A DNA stretch of 64,000 bases, from assembly GCF_965230735.1 (NCBI RefSeq), contig NZ_OZ246016.1, forward strand, positions 434,001 to 498,000, given 5' to 3'. Below the pieces are notes generated by a model that saw nothing but the letters and a program-made list of their open reading frames with translations, was not told the origin of the DNA and made no database searches. Origin of the DNA: Motiliproteus sp965230735 (lineage in GTDB: Bacteria; Pseudomonadota; Gammaproteobacteria; Pseudomonadales; Balneatricaceae). The translations under genes and the position numbers were made by a program. Shown here in pieces: positions 1 to 8,972 of this stretch; position 1 is the stretch's first letter; each line of letters begins with the position of its first letter.

Positions 1-71
1 GGCGCCACTGTCAACAGCAGCGCCAGCGCAGCCGCGATGCCCGCGGCCAAAGCCCGCAAACCGCGACGCAT
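1..71 (-). CDS. N-terminus of an exported protein, probably divergent polysaccharide deacetylase (partial)
   Basis: Only the first 23 or so codons are in the window; the gene runs off the left edge. Reading leftward from the ATG at 71, the peptide starts MRRGLRALAAG and continues as an Ala/Leu-rich hydrophobic stretch, which is a signal peptide or membrane anchor. Its ATG overlaps the TGA of ctpA (TGATG), so the two are translationally coupled. In related bacteria the gpmI-envC-ctpA string is followed by a divergent polysaccharide deacetylase (YibQ family). That identification rests on gene order, not on any visible catalytic residues. Confidence 0.45.
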   Translation of the reverse strand, partial: MRRGLRALAAGIAAALALLLTVA

Positions 72-1369
72 CAGGAGGCTTTGACCGCCACGATCGACAG
101 CGCTTTCAGCAGATTCAGCGCTTCATTCAGTTGGTAGTCGTTCTCCAGCAGTTTGGCATCGGACTCGCTGCGGCCGTTGTCGCTGCCCTGGGCGGCATCG
201 CTGCCGTTGCCATTGTCCAGATGACCCACCAGATCCGATTCCTTAACCCGTTGTCGGGTATCAAGCCGGGTCAGGGTCGCCTGTTCGACTTCGATATCCG
301 GCACGATACCTTCGGCCTGGATCGAGCGTCCGTTGGGCGTGAAGTAACGGGCGGTGGTCAGTTTCAAGGCCCGCTCGTTGGCCAACGGCAATACCGTCTG
401 CACCGACCCTTTACCGAAACTGGGAGTTCCCATGATGACCGCGCGACCATGATCCTGCAGTGCGCCAGCCACGATTTCCGAAGCCGAGGCCGAACCGCTG
501 TTGATCAATACCACCAGCGGTAGCTCACCACTGGGATTCTGCGGCGTGGCGCTGTAACTCAGATCGCTCTGCTGAATCCGGCCCTTGGTATAAACCACCA
601 GTCCCTCTTCGAGGAACGCGTCACTGACTTCAACCGCCGCCTGCAACACCCCGCCCGGGTTGTTGCGCAGATCCAGAATCAAGCCACGCAACTGTCCCTG
701 CTGCTTCAGTTTCTCGATCGCCTTGACCAGATCTTCACCGGTATGGACTTGGAACTGGGATACCCGCAGATAGCCGAAATTATCATCCAACATCCGCTGC
801 TTGACGCTGGTGACCTTAATCACCGCCCGGGTCAGAGTCAGCACCAGCGGCTGCGGCTGGTTATCGCGCATGATGGTCAACTCGATTTTGGTGCCGGGCT
901 TACCGCGCATCAGGTTGACCGCCTGCATCAGGTCCAACCCCCGAACCGGCTTATTGTCCAGCTTGACGATCCGGTCACCGGGCTGCACTCCGGCCCGCTG
1001 AGCCGGTGTGTCATCGATCGGCGCCACCACCCGGATCGCGCCATCTTCCATGCCGACTTCAATCCCGAGGCCGCCGAACTCACCACTGGTATTGACCTGC
1101 AGACTGTCGAACGCCCGCGGATCCAGGTAGGCGGAGTGCGGGTCCAGTCCGCTCAACATCCCCTTGATCGCGTTCTCCAACAGCTCCTCATCGGTGACCG
1201 GTTCGACGTAGGCCCCCTTGATCCGCTCGAACACCTCGGCAAAGGTGCGCAACTCCTCAAGCGGTAATGGCGGTTTCGGCTCGCTCTGCTCTTCGGCCAC
1301 TGCCACGCCACAGCCCAGGCCTAAACCCAAAACCAGAATTGCTGTCAGTTGTTTGGCTGTTTTCTTCAT
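71..1369 (-). CDS. ctpA: Carboxy-terminal processing peptidase CtpA (S41 family)
   Basis: Periplasmic serine protease of the tail-specific protease family, which in this gene neighbourhood usually controls envelope or peptidoglycan enzymes. I chose the start MKKTAKQL at 1369 (432 aa): it gives a clean signal peptide ending near AVAEEQ and has AAAGGA a few bases upstream. A longer frame to 1429 would overlap envC. A PDZ domain lies around GLGIEVGMEDGAIRVVAP. The catalytic Ser sits in SGSASASEIVAGAL and the general-base Lys in PSFGKGSVQT, both intact. A variable acidic, Gly/Asn-rich segment precedes the C-terminus. It lies 41 bp after envC and overlaps the next gene by one base. Confidence 0.95.
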   Translation of the reverse strand: MKKTAKQLTAILVLGLGLGCGVAVAEEQSEPKPPLPLEELRTFAEVFERIKGAYVEPVTDEELLENAIKGMLSGLDPHSAYLDPRAFDSLQVNTSGEFGGLGIEVGMEDGAIRVVAPIDDTPAQRAGVQPGDRIVKLDNKPVRGLDLMQAVNLMRGKPGTKIELTIMRDNQPQPLVLTLTRAVIKVTSVKQRMLDDNFGYLRVSQFQVHTGEDLVKAIEKLKQQGQLRGLILDLRNNPGGVLQAAVEVSDAFLEEGLVVYTKGRIQQSDLSYSATPQNPSGELPLVVLINSGSASASEIVAGALQDHGRAVIMGTPSFGKGSVQTVLPLANERALKLTTARYFTPNGRSIQAEGIVPDIEVEQATLTRLDTRQRVKESDLVGHLDNGNGSDAAQGSDNGRSESDAKLLENDYQLNEALNLLKALSIVAVKAS

Positions 1370-1410
1370 ACCAGTCCTTTTCAGGGGCAACCCTTCGCCC
1401 CGGCTATGGG

Positions 1411-2577
1411 TCAACGTCGTTTCAACCACAGGATCGGATCGACCGGATTACCCTGATGACGAATCGCAAAATAAAGCCCGGCACTGCCCTGGCCTCCACT
1501 ATCGCCCACGGTGGCAACCTGCTCACCGCTGGCGATCCAATCTCCGACCTCTCGCACAAGGCTCTGATTATGAGCATAGAGGCTCATATAATCATCGCCA
1601 TGATCAAGGATCAGCAACAGACCGTAACCTCGCAGCCAGTCGGAGAATACCACCCGGCCATGGTGAATCGCCTTGACCGAATCGCCGGTCCGCGCACCGA
1701 CCAGAATACCGTCGCGACGAACGCCCTGGGAATTTCGGCTACCGTAGGCCCGAAGCACCCTTTTCCGATTAGTCGGCCAGGGCAGCTTGCCCTTGAGCTT
1801 AGCAAAAGCCTGGGTCGACACCTTTAATTCATTGAGTGCCAGGGTTTGCTGGAGTTCCTTCAGCACCTGTTTCAATCGCTGCTGATCGGTTTTCAAACGT
1901 TTCAGCGATTGGGTCTGGCCGCTGATCTTTTTTGTTAACGAAGTCAGGGCCTGCTGGCGTGCCTGGCGACTCTGGGTCAGCTTGTTGGAACTGGCGGCCA
2001 ACTGTTTCTGCTCCGCCTGCAACGCCTGCTGACGCTTGCCCAGCTGCTGCTCCACCCGGGTCAGCTCATTCAATGTCTGATCCAGCTGGTTCACAGCTTC
2101 GGTGCGATGTTCGGAATAGTACTGGTGATAACGCAGCAAGCGGGTGATCCGTTCGGGTTGCTGCTGATTTAATAGCAACCGCAGACGATCCTGCCGACCG
2201 GTGCGGTAGGCCGCTGCGATCTCATCGGACAGGGCTTGGAGTTGCTGATCGCGCTCGGATTGGAGCTGCTGCTGTTGGCGCTGGAGCTCACCCAGCTGCT
2301 GCTTATGCTGCTCGATCTGGTGCCGGTTCTGCTTCACCAGACGGCTCAACCGCCCGCCCTCTTTTTCTGCTTTGCGCAGCGCGTCGTTCAACTGTTGCTG
2401 CTCACCCTTGGCGGAACGCAGGCGCTTCTCCAACGCCCGGATATCGGCCTGCAGCTTATTGATCTGCTGCTGGGTCTGCTGCTTGTCCGCCGCCGGCAGC
2501 AACGGTTGCCACAATAGCAGCAGCGTGGCGGCCAGCGCCGCCACAACACGGGGGTTCAATACCGGCGCTCGGCTCAC
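1411..2577 (-). CDS. envC: Murein hydrolase activator EnvC
   Basis: Periplasmic coiled-coil/LytM protein that in enterobacteria recruits and activates amidases at the septum. The 388-aa product has an N-terminal signal sequence (about residues 10-30), a long Gln/Leu-rich coiled coil (about 35-250) and a C-terminal LytM/M23 domain (about 280-388). The LytM zinc site looks degenerate: the last motif reads LYFAIRH rather than HxH. This is normal for EnvC, which activates rather than cuts. The GTG start overlaps the gpmI stop (GTGA), indicating translational coupling. It is followed by ctpA. Confidence 0.93.
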   Translation of the reverse strand: MSRAPVLNPRVVAALAATLLLLWQPLLPAADKQQTQQQINKLQADIRALEKRLRSAKGEQQQLNDALRKAEKEGGRLSRLVKQNRHQIEQHKQQLGELQRQQQQLQSERDQQLQALSDEIAAAYRTGRQDRLRLLLNQQQPERITRLLRYHQYYSEHRTEAVNQLDQTLNELTRVEQQLGKRQQALQAEQKQLAASSNKLTQSRQARQQALTSLTKKISGQTQSLKRLKTDQQRLKQVLKELQQTLALNELKVSTQAFAKLKGKLPWPTNRKRVLRAYGSRNSQGVRRDGILVGARTGDSVKAIHHGRVVFSDWLRGYGLLLILDHGDDYMSLYAHNQSLVREVGDWIASGEQVATVGDSGGQGSAGLYFAIRHQGNPVDPILWLKRR

Positions 2578-4118
2578 TCGGCCAGCAACGAACGGCCGCT
2601 CATCTCGGCCGGAACCGGCAGATCCATCAGCGCCAGCAGGGTCGGCGCCAGATCGGCCAGGCAGCCGTCCTCCAGTTTGATCGGCTGCGGACCGTTATAG
2701 ACCAGGCCCACCGGCCACAGCGTATGGGCGGTATGGGCCTGACCGGTACTCGGATCGGCCATCAGCTCGACGTTACCGTGATCGGCACTGATCAGCGCCT
2801 GTCCGCCGATCGTATCCAACGCCGTCAGCACCTGGCCCAGGCACTGATCCACCGCCTCGACCGCTTTCACCGCGGCATCGAAATCACCGGTATGGCCGAC
2901 CATATCCGGATTGGCGAAGTTACAGACCACCAGGTCAAACTGGCCCGATTCGATTGCGCCAACCAGTTTTTCGGTGACTTCCGGGGCGCTCATCTCCGGT
3001 TTCAGATCGTAAGTCGCCACGTCCGGCGACGGCACCAGAATCCGCTCTTCGCCCTCGTAGGGCTGCTCGCGACCACCGTTGAAGAAGAAGGTCACGTGGG
3101 CATATTTTTCGGTCTCGGCGATCCGCAGCTGGGTTTTGCCCAACTGCGCCATGTGCTCGCCCAGGCCGTTGCTGATGCTCTCCGGCGGGAACGCGCAGGG
3201 CGCATCGATGTCGGCGGCGTACTCGGTCAGCATCACATAGTCGGCCAGCGCCGGGTGAGCGCCACGCTCAAAACCGTCAAAATCGGCTTCGACAAAGGCG
3301 CGGGTAATCTCGCGCGCCCGATCGGGGCGGAAGTTAGCGCAGATCACCGCGTCACCGTCAGCAATCACGCCCTGGGGCTGGCCGTCGGCATCGGTAATCA
3401 ACGTCGCCTGGACAAACTCGTCGTTCTCGTCACGGGCATAGGCATCCAGCAGCGCCTGGACCGGATCGCTGTTAGTGAACGGTGCCTGCCCCTGGGTCAT
3501 GGCGTCGTAGGCGGTTTGTACCCGCTCCCAACGGTTGTCTCGATCCATGGCGTAGTAACGACCGGTCAGCGAGGCGATCGCGCCGACACCCAGCGATTCC
3601 AGCTTGGCCTGCATCGCTTCGATTGACGGCTGGGCACTGCGCGGCGGCATATCGCGGCCATCCAGGAAACCGTGAACAAAGATCTGCTTGGCGCCACGCT
3701 TGGCCGCCATCTCGCACAGCGCCTGCAGGTGCTGCTCGTGGGAGTGGACCCCGCCCGGTGACAGCAAACCCAACACATGCACCGCTCGGCCGGCGGCAAT
3801 CGCCTTGTCCATTGCCTGCACCAGCGCCGCGTTATCAAACAGCGTGCCGTCGTCGATCGCCTTGGTGATCCGGGTGAAGTTCTGGTACACGATCCGACCG
3901 GCACCGATATTCATATGGCCCACTTCGGAGTTGCCCATCTGACCCTCCGGCAAGCCAACCGCCATCCCGGAAGTCGCCACCATCGAACGTGGATTCTCAG
4001 CCCAGATCCGGTCCCAGGTCGGGGTATTGGCGGCAAAAATCGCATTATTTTCGGGATTGTCGCTGACACCCCAACCATCAAGGATGATCAGAGCAGTGGC
4101 GGCTTTTGGCTGAGTCAT
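2574..4118 (-). CDS. gpmI: 2,3-bisphosphoglycerate-independent phosphoglycerate mutase
   Basis: Interconverts 3- and 2-phosphoglycerate in glycolysis and gluconeogenesis; a cytosolic two-metal enzyme. The start MTQPKAATALIILDGWG at 4118 gives 514 aa, the usual family length, and has GCAGGA upstream; the open frame continues to 4247 without family similarity. The metal-binding DGWG motif, the phosphoserine nucleophile in GQMGNSEVGHMNIGAGR, the GRYYAMDRD segment and ISADHGN are all present. First gene of an apparent gpmI-envC-ctpA operon, overlapping envC by 4 bp. Confidence 0.97.
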   Translation of the reverse strand: MTQPKAATALIILDGWGVSDNPENNAIFAANTPTWDRIWAENPRSMVATSGMAVGLPEGQMGNSEVGHMNIGAGRIVYQNFTRITKAIDDGTLFDNAALVQAMDKAIAAGRAVHVLGLLSPGGVHSHEQHLQALCEMAAKRGAKQIFVHGFLDGRDMPPRSAQPSIEAMQAKLESLGVGAIASLTGRYYAMDRDNRWERVQTAYDAMTQGQAPFTNSDPVQALLDAYARDENDEFVQATLITDADGQPQGVIADGDAVICANFRPDRAREITRAFVEADFDGFERGAHPALADYVMLTEYAADIDAPCAFPPESISNGLGEHMAQLGKTQLRIAETEKYAHVTFFFNGGREQPYEGEERILVPSPDVATYDLKPEMSAPEVTEKLVGAIESGQFDLVVCNFANPDMVGHTGDFDAAVKAVEAVDQCLGQVLTALDTIGGQALISADHGNVELMADPSTGQAHTAHTLWPVGLVYNGPQPIKLEDGCLADLAPTLLALMDLPVPAEMSGRSLLAE

Positions 4119-4219
4119 GGCGGGATAATTCCTGCGAGGCTGAAAATGGCGGGTAATTTTACTCTGCGCAGACGCTGAGCACCAGACAACCCACGCAAGG
4201 GCTACTGACCAAAACCGGA

Positions 4220-5206
4220 TCAGCGCAGCGCCAACTGTTCCAGGCAACGGCGGTAACCGGGGCTGTCTCGAAGCTCGCTTAGATGGGAGTGTTCAAAGTA
4301 GCTCAACATGCACTGATCATCGGCCAGGGATACCCGAGCCACACAGTCATAGCCGGCCTGATCGGCACACTGACCAAAGCGGTCGATCCGATCATTGCCG
4401 GTAGCGGGCCGCAACGCTATTTGAGTCGCGGCCCGGTTGCGCAGCAACCCCCGCGCCGGCACCGGAACCCGGGTCAGCAACTGCTGCATATGGGGTTCGG
4501 CGACATAGCTGTCAAACAACGTTCGATCGACCAATTGCAGAATCTGAAAATAGAGCAACGCCTGCTGGTGATCGCCGTGACGCTCGAACAGGGCACCGAG
4601 CAGGTAATAACAGATCGAGATCCCCTCATCGACACAGCGCTTCAGTTTGGTCTCGGCCTCGCCCAAACTGCGCCGCTGGCGCGACCAATTGACGAAGTGA
4701 TCCACATACAGGGTTCCCAGCGCATCGGGATGCCCCTGACGAGCGGCCTCCAGCAACATTCGGTCCGGACTGGGCAACGCCGGTGTGGCGCCAAGCTGGG
4801 ATTGAAGATAGAGCCCGTACGCCTGATCTCGCATCGCGGCTTGCTGCAGATGCTGACGGATCGACGGGGTCAGTTCCAGGCAGCGCTGCCAGCAATAATC
4901 GATCGCACCCAGATGCCCCATCTCGGCCGCCTGCTGGATCAATTGATGGCCATAGTCCGGGTTCCGCTCTACCCCGTAAACGCCCCCTTCGAGGAGCCAG
5001 CCGAGCAGGAACAGGCCATCGGCGCTATGCATCCCCTTCAAATGCATCGCCCAATCCGACACCTGCCCCTGCTGCAGCTGAACAACCAGTGATTGCAGAC
5101 GAGAATCCTCCGTCTGCGAAGCCGCGCTCGCCGGACCGACCCCGGCAACGATCAGCAATAGCCCCAGCCAGAGCGCAGCGAGCCGCCGCTTAACCGACCT
5201 GCTCAT
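4220..5206 (-). CDS. Exported Sel1/TPR-like helical repeat protein
   Basis: Predicted exported protein of 328 aa; function unknown. The start MSRSVKRRLAALWL at 5206 gives a typical signal peptide ending near GPASAASQ. A longer in-frame start at 5302 would add a basic stretch inside the preceding gene. The body contains Sel1-like alternating helices (LFLLGWLLEGG, HLGAIDYCWQRC, GHPDALGTLYVDHF, ICYYLLGALFERHGD). Such repeats usually bind proteins and are common in periplasmic or lipoprotein regulators. The start overlaps the end of the upstream 86-aa gene by 17 bp, so they are probably one transcript. Confidence 0.7.
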   Translation of the reverse strand: MSRSVKRRLAALWLGLLLIVAGVGPASAASQTEDSRLQSLVVQLQQGQVSDWAMHLKGMHSADGLFLLGWLLEGGVYGVERNPDYGHQLIQQAAEMGHLGAIDYCWQRCLELTPSIRQHLQQAAMRDQAYGLYLQSQLGATPALPSPDRMLLEAARQGHPDALGTLYVDHFVNWSRQRRSLGEAETKLKRCVDEGISICYYLLGALFERHGDHQQALLYFQILQLVDRTLFDSYVAEPHMQQLLTRVPVPARGLLRNRAATQIALRPATGNDRIDRFGQCADQAGYDCVARVSLADDQCMLSYFEHSHLSELRDSPGYRRCLEQLALR

Positions 5207-5450
5207 CCCACTGAATCTCGCCGATCTCGACCCGAACCCAGTCAAAGCCGATCTTGCGCGCAACCGATACCGCACCATCCAAGCTCTTGAACTCACGCTC
5301 ACGCTGCCCCCGCTGCAGCATCAGGGTCTCTTCGCGATTGTCCTTGGTCCGAAATTTCAGTGTCCAGCCCTTGGCCATCGACACCGGAACCGCTCGGCAC
5401 AGCTCGAAAAAACCGGCATTGTAGAGCAGCTTTAATTCGCGTTCTTGCAT
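5190..5450 (-). CDS. Small conserved-looking cytosolic protein of unknown function
   Basis: An 86-aa soluble, charged protein starting MQERELKLLYNAGFFE with no signal or membrane segment. It has alternating basic and hydrophobic stretches (MAKGWTLKFRTKD, EREFKSLDGAVSVARKIGF) suggesting a compact alpha/beta fold. It resembles the short partition-associated 'ParC'-type proteins annotated in pseudomonads, but I cannot confirm that. It is the first gene of a two-gene unit with the Sel1-like protein and is divergent from yibN across an AT-rich spacer. Confidence 0.6.
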   Translation of the reverse strand: MQERELKLLYNAGFFELCRAVPVSMAKGWTLKFRTKDNREETLMLQRGQREREFKSLDGAVSVARKIGFDWVRVEIGEIQWDEQVG

Positions 5451-5697
5451 AGTTATAAGTTGTTATGTAGTGATCATTTCAGTGTTTAGTGAATATAAAT
5501 CTATTTTAGAAACATCACAAATGAATTTTGATCATCATTATTTAACAAAACATTAACAATAAATAAAAAAGATCATTCAAAAATCTCCTAAAGGCGCTCA
5601 TAACTCAACCACAACATAGCCGCCATAGCATGGTTTCAGCCGCAGCATCCGGGTATACTTGTGCGCTTTGTTTTTATAGCTTTGGAACCCTGTACCC
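5451..5697. promoter_or_regulatory. AT-rich divergent promoter region
   Basis: This spacer between two divergent genes is much richer in A and T than its surroundings, especially at 5460-5590 with runs of A and T. It must carry promoters for both directions. An imperfect Fur-like match (TGATCATCATTATTT, 5529-5543) is present, but such matches are expected by chance in sequence of this composition. No clear single -35/-10 pair can be assigned. Confidence 0.4.
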
Positions 5698-6114
5698 ATG
5701 GATCAAATGATCGAATTCGCCACCAATCACTGGGAACTGTTCGCGGCCCTGATTGCCACCCTTGGTCTGCTGCTGTTTACCGAATCGCGCAAAGGTGGCA
5801 CCGCGCTGTCGACCCATGCGGCGGTTAAGCTGATCAACAAAGAAGACGCTGCCGTCGTTGATATCCGAGCCAAGAAAGACTTCAAGTCCGGTCATATCAC
5901 CGACTCGGTCAACATCCCGCTGGCAGACTTGCAACGCCGCGTCGGCGAACTGGAGAAATTCCGTAACAAGCCGATCATCATCGTCTGCAACCTGGGCCAA
6001 ACCGCCTCCGCGGCGGTCAAGCTGCTCAACAACGAGAAGTTTGAGAACGTCACTCGCCTGTCCGGTGGTATTACCGAATGGAAAGGCCAGAACCTGCCCG
6101 TTGTTAAAAAATAA
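5698..6114 (+). CDS. yibN: Membrane-anchored rhodanese-like protein (YibN type)
   Basis: A single rhodanese domain anchored by one N-terminal membrane segment (about residues 12-28), 138 aa. The active-site loop IIIVCNLGQTAS carries the catalytic Cys97, so persulfide transfer is plausible. Flanking rhodanese signatures (VVDIRAKKDFKSGHITDSVNIP and RLSGGITEWKG) are present. Position just before grxC and secB is the conserved gammaproteobacterial yibN-grxC-secB order, suggesting a redox or protein-export support role. The actual substrate is unknown. Confidence 0.88.
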   Translation: MDQMIEFATNHWELFAALIATLGLLLFTESRKGGTALSTHAAVKLINKEDAAVVDIRAKKDFKSGHITDSVNIPLADLQRRVGELEKFRNKPIIIVCNLGQTASAAVKLLNNEKFENVTRLSGGITEWKGQNLPVVKK

Positions 6115-6144
6115 CGCGCACAAGTGACCGGCGAGAAAGCAACC

Positions 6145-6402
6145 ATGCCCAACATCACCGTCTACAGCACCGCCTATTGCCCCTACTGCATCCGAGCCAA
6201 AATGCTGCTGGAGCAGAAGGGCGCCGAATTCGATGAGATCCGAGTGGACCAACAGCCGAAAAAGCGTGTCGAGATGATGGCACGCAGCAACGGCGGGCGG
6301 ACGGTACCGCAGATCTTTATCGGCGATACCCATGTCGGCGGCTGCGACGAACTGTTTGCACTGGAGCGTCAGGGGCGGCTTGATCCGCTACTGAACGCCT
6401 AA
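6145..6402 (+). CDS. grxC: Glutaredoxin 3
   Basis: Small cytosolic dithiol glutaredoxin (85 aa from MPNITVYST). The CPYC active site is at residues 11-14 (YCPYCIRAK). The cis-Pro region TVPQIFIGDTHVGG and the C-terminal glutathione-binding GGCDELFALE are present. A GTG at 6124 would add seven residues absent from the family, so the ATG at 6145 is preferred. Lies between yibN and secB, probably co-transcribed. Confidence 0.95.
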   Translation: MPNITVYSTAYCPYCIRAKMLLEQKGAEFDEIRVDQQPKKRVEMMARSNGGRTVPQIFIGDTHVGGCDELFALERQGRLDPLLNA

Positions 6403-6440
6403 ACCAACCTAAGAATTACGAACAAGCCGAAGGAACAACC

Positions 6441-6950
6441 ATGTCCGAAGAGAACACCACCCCGGAGAACGGCCAGGCCGAACAAGCCGCCCAACCGACC
6501 TTCAACATCCAGCGCATCTACCTCAAAGATGCCTCTTTCGAGACCCCGGGAGCGCCCCAGGTATTCACCCAACAGTGGCAGCCCAAAGTAGATCTGCAGC
6601 TGAACACCCGTACCCGCGCCCTGAACGAGGAGCTGTACGAAGTAGTCCTGACCGTCACCGTCACCGTCAAGTGCGACGATGACAACGCCTTCCTGGTCGA
6701 GATCCAGCAGGCCGGTCTGTTCGGCATCAGCGGCCTGGAAGAAGCCCAACTGCAGCACACCCTGGGCGCCTACTGCCCGACCATCCTGTTCCCGTACGCC
6801 CGTGAGACCATCGACTCCCTGGTCAACAAGGGCAGCTTCCCGGCCCTGATGCTGGCGCCGGTCAACTTCGAAGCGCTGTTTGCCCAGCAGGTACAGCAGC
6901 ACGCCGAAGCTGCGGCTCAGGCAGAAGCCCAGAGCGCCGAAACTCACTAA
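6441..6950 (+). CDS. secB: Protein-export chaperone SecB
   Basis: Cytosolic tetrameric chaperone that delivers unfolded preproteins to SecA. The 169-aa sequence has the family core FNIQRIYLKDASFETPGAP near residue 21, then LQLNTRTRALNEELYEVVLTVTVT, and the SecA-contacting region with PYARETIDSLVNKGSFPALMLAPVNF. The N-terminus is acidic and the C-terminal tail Ala/Gln-rich, as usual. It has an AAGGA ribosome site and is followed directly by a strong terminator. Last gene of the yibN-grxC-secB group. Confidence 0.97.
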   Translation: MSEENTTPENGQAEQAAQPTFNIQRIYLKDASFETPGAPQVFTQQWQPKVDLQLNTRTRALNEELYEVVLTVTVTVKCDDDNAFLVEIQQAGLFGISGLEEAQLQHTLGAYCPTILFPYARETIDSLVNKGSFPALMLAPVNFEALFAQQVQQHAEAAAQAEAQSAETH

Positions 6951-6963
6951 GGCTTCTCACGCT

Positions 6964-7002
6964 AAAAAAAACCGTCGCGGGTCACCCCACGACGGTTTTT
7001 TT
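6964..7002. terminator. Bidirectional intrinsic terminator after secB
   Basis: An A-run, a 9-bp stem (AAACCGTCG ... CGACGGTTT) and a T-run form a symmetric hairpin between convergent secB and trmL, able to end transcription from both sides. Confidence 0.92.
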
Positions 7003-7028
7003 ATGTCCGGAAACGATCGATTCAGACC

Positions 7029-7490
7029 TCAGCTGCCGCCTTCAAACCCCAGCTGACGCCAAGCCTCGTAAACCATCACCGCGACGGTGTTGGACAGATT
7101 CAGGCTGCGACTATCGGGCTGCATCGGCAAGCGCAGCCGCTGCTCCGGCGGCAATGCATTGCGCACCTCCTCGGGCAACCCCCGGGTTTCCGGACCGAAC
7201 AGCAGCACATCGCCAGCTTCAAATCTGGCATCGGCATAGCTGCGCGAACCTTTGGTCGTCAGCGCGTAGACCTTGCCGTCAAACTGGCTCAGACAGCTGT
7301 CCAGATCGGGATAGCGCTTAACCTCGGCCAGCTCGTGATAATCCAGCCCGGCGCGACGCACCTTCTTGATATCCAGATCAAAGCCCAACGGCTCGATCAG
7401 ATGCAGCTTGAAGCCGGTGTTGGCGCACAGACGGATGATATTGCCGGTATTGGGGGGAATTTCCGGCTGGTACAGAACAATATTTAGCAT
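7029..7490 (-). CDS. trmL: tRNA (cytidine(34)-2'-O)-methyltransferase TrmL
   Basis: SPOUT-family enzyme that 2'-O-methylates the wobble base of certain leucine tRNAs. The 153-aa protein starts MLNIVLYQPEIPPNTGNIIRLC, the family N-terminus. It carries the knotted SAM-binding motifs LLFGPETRGLP and LPMQPDSRSLNLSNTVAVMVYEA. It converges on secB across the shared terminator and sits 38 bp after ntrC. Confidence 0.95.
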   Translation of the reverse strand: MLNIVLYQPEIPPNTGNIIRLCANTGFKLHLIEPLGFDLDIKKVRRAGLDYHELAEVKRYPDLDSCLSQFDGKVYALTTKGSRSYADARFEAGDVLLFGPETRGLPEEVRNALPPEQRLRLPMQPDSRSLNLSNTVAVMVYEAWRQLGFEGGS

Positions 7491-7528
7491 GGCCGGGATT
7501 ATACCCGGCTCAGATCAGAAAGCCCGCG

Positions 7529-8956
7529 CTAGACGGCCTCGTCCGAATCACCATCGTCATCCATCCCCAGCTCTTTGATCTTGCGGGTCAAAGTATTGCG
7601 CCCCCAGCCCAGCAGCAACGAGGCATCGCGACGGCGACCGCCGGTATGCTTGAGGGCGGTTTCGATCATGATCCGTTCGAAGGTCGGCACCGCCTCACCG
7701 AGCAGGTCTTTGTGGCCCTGGGCCAGCGCCTGTTCGGCCCATAGCCGCAGCCCCTGCTCCCAACTACCGACCAGCTGCTGGCTCGGCTCCTCGCTGAGCA
7801 GCTCCGGCGGCAGGTCGGCCACCAGCACTTCCCGGCCCGAGGCCATCACGGTGATCCAGCGACAGGCATTTTCGAGCTGACGCACGTTGCCGGGCCAGCT
7901 GATAGTGCACAGGAAACGCTCGGCTTCTTCGGTCAGCACCTTCGGCTCCACCGCCAGCTCTTCGGCCGCCTTGGCCAGGAAGAACTGCGCCAGTCGCGGG
8001 ATATCTTCGCGTCGATCACTGAGTTTGGGGATATGGATACGGATGACATTGAGACGATGGAACAGGTCTTCCCGGAAGCGCCCATCCTTGACCAGGGATT
8101 CCAGATCCTGGTGGGTCGCAGCAATGATTCGGACATCGACCTTGACCGGGGTATGGCCGCCAACTCGGTAGAACTCACCATCGGCCAGCACCCGCAGCAG
8201 GCGGGTCTGGGCTTCGGACGGCATATCGCCGATCTCATCCAGAAACAGGGTGCCGCCGTCGGCTTGCTCGAAGCGCCCCTTGCGCTGGTTGCCGGCGCCG
8301 GTGAAGGCACCCTTCTCGTGACCAAACAGCTCGGACTCGATCAGATCCCGCGGAATCGCCGCCATATTGAGCGGAATAAAGGGTTGCTGGTTACGGGGGC
8401 TGTGCTTGTGCAGTGCGTGGGCCACCAACTCTTTACCGGTACCCGATTCGCCGTTGATCAGCACGGTGATGTTGGATTGAGACAGCCGCCCGATGGCCCG
8501 GAATACCTCCTGCATCGCCGGCGCTTCGCCGATGATTTCAGTGGCGGCTTCGACCGCTTCCTCTTCGGCACTGGCACGCTGCTCCTGGGCGTGGATCACG
8601 GCCCGCTTGACCAGCGCCACCGCATCGTCGACATCGAAGGGTTTGGGCAGGTACTCGAATGCTCCGCCCTGATAGGAGGCCACCGCGCTGTCCAGGTCCG
8701 AATGGGCCGTCATGATGATTACCGGCAGATCCGGATGGGCCTGCTGGATCGTCTCCAGCAACTCCAGGCCGTTTATTCCCGGCATCCGGATGTCACTGAT
8801 CAGCGCATCGGGCTGCTCGCTATTAAGCGCCTGCAGCGCCTCATCGCCGGATTCGAACACCCGGCTCTGCAGCCCGTCCTGCTCCAGTGCTTTTTCAAGT
8901 ACCCAGCGGATCGAACGGTCATCATCGACGATCCAGACATTGGCGACGGATGTCAT
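7529..8956 (-). CDS. ntrC: Nitrogen regulation response regulator NtrC (sigma-54 activator)
   Basis: 475-aa enhancer-binding protein that activates sigma-54 promoters when phosphorylated by NtrB. It has a receiver domain with the phospho-acceptor Asp in DALISDIRMPG, a central AAA+ domain with Walker A GESGTGKE, the sigma-54-contact loop GAFTGA and LFLDEIGD, and a C-terminal Fis-type helix-turn-helix (GGRRRDASLLLGWGRNTLTRKIKEL). It follows ntrB by 16 bp. Operators matching its site are visible before ntrB and before glnA. Confidence 0.97.
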   Translation of the reverse strand: MTSVANVWIVDDDRSIRWVLEKALEQDGLQSRVFESGDEALQALNSEQPDALISDIRMPGINGLELLETIQQAHPDLPVIIMTAHSDLDSAVASYQGGAFEYLPKPFDVDDAVALVKRAVIHAQEQRASAEEEAVEAATEIIGEAPAMQEVFRAIGRLSQSNITVLINGESGTGKELVAHALHKHSPRNQQPFIPLNMAAIPRDLIESELFGHEKGAFTGAGNQRKGRFEQADGGTLFLDEIGDMPSEAQTRLLRVLADGEFYRVGGHTPVKVDVRIIAATHQDLESLVKDGRFREDLFHRLNVIRIHIPKLSDRREDIPRLAQFFLAKAAEELAVEPKVLTEEAERFLCTISWPGNVRQLENACRWITVMASGREVLVADLPPELLSEEPSQQLVGSWEQGLRLWAEQALAQGHKDLLGEAVPTFERIMIETALKHTGGRRRDASLLLGWGRNTLTRKIKELGMDDDGDSDEAV

Positions 8957-8972
8957 CGGCGGTACTCCTTTG

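Noticed and set aside
5529..5543. Fur-like match TGATCATCATTATTT upstream of yibN
   Set aside because: It lies in a very AT-rich spacer where such matches are expected by chance, and neither flanking gene has an iron-related role.
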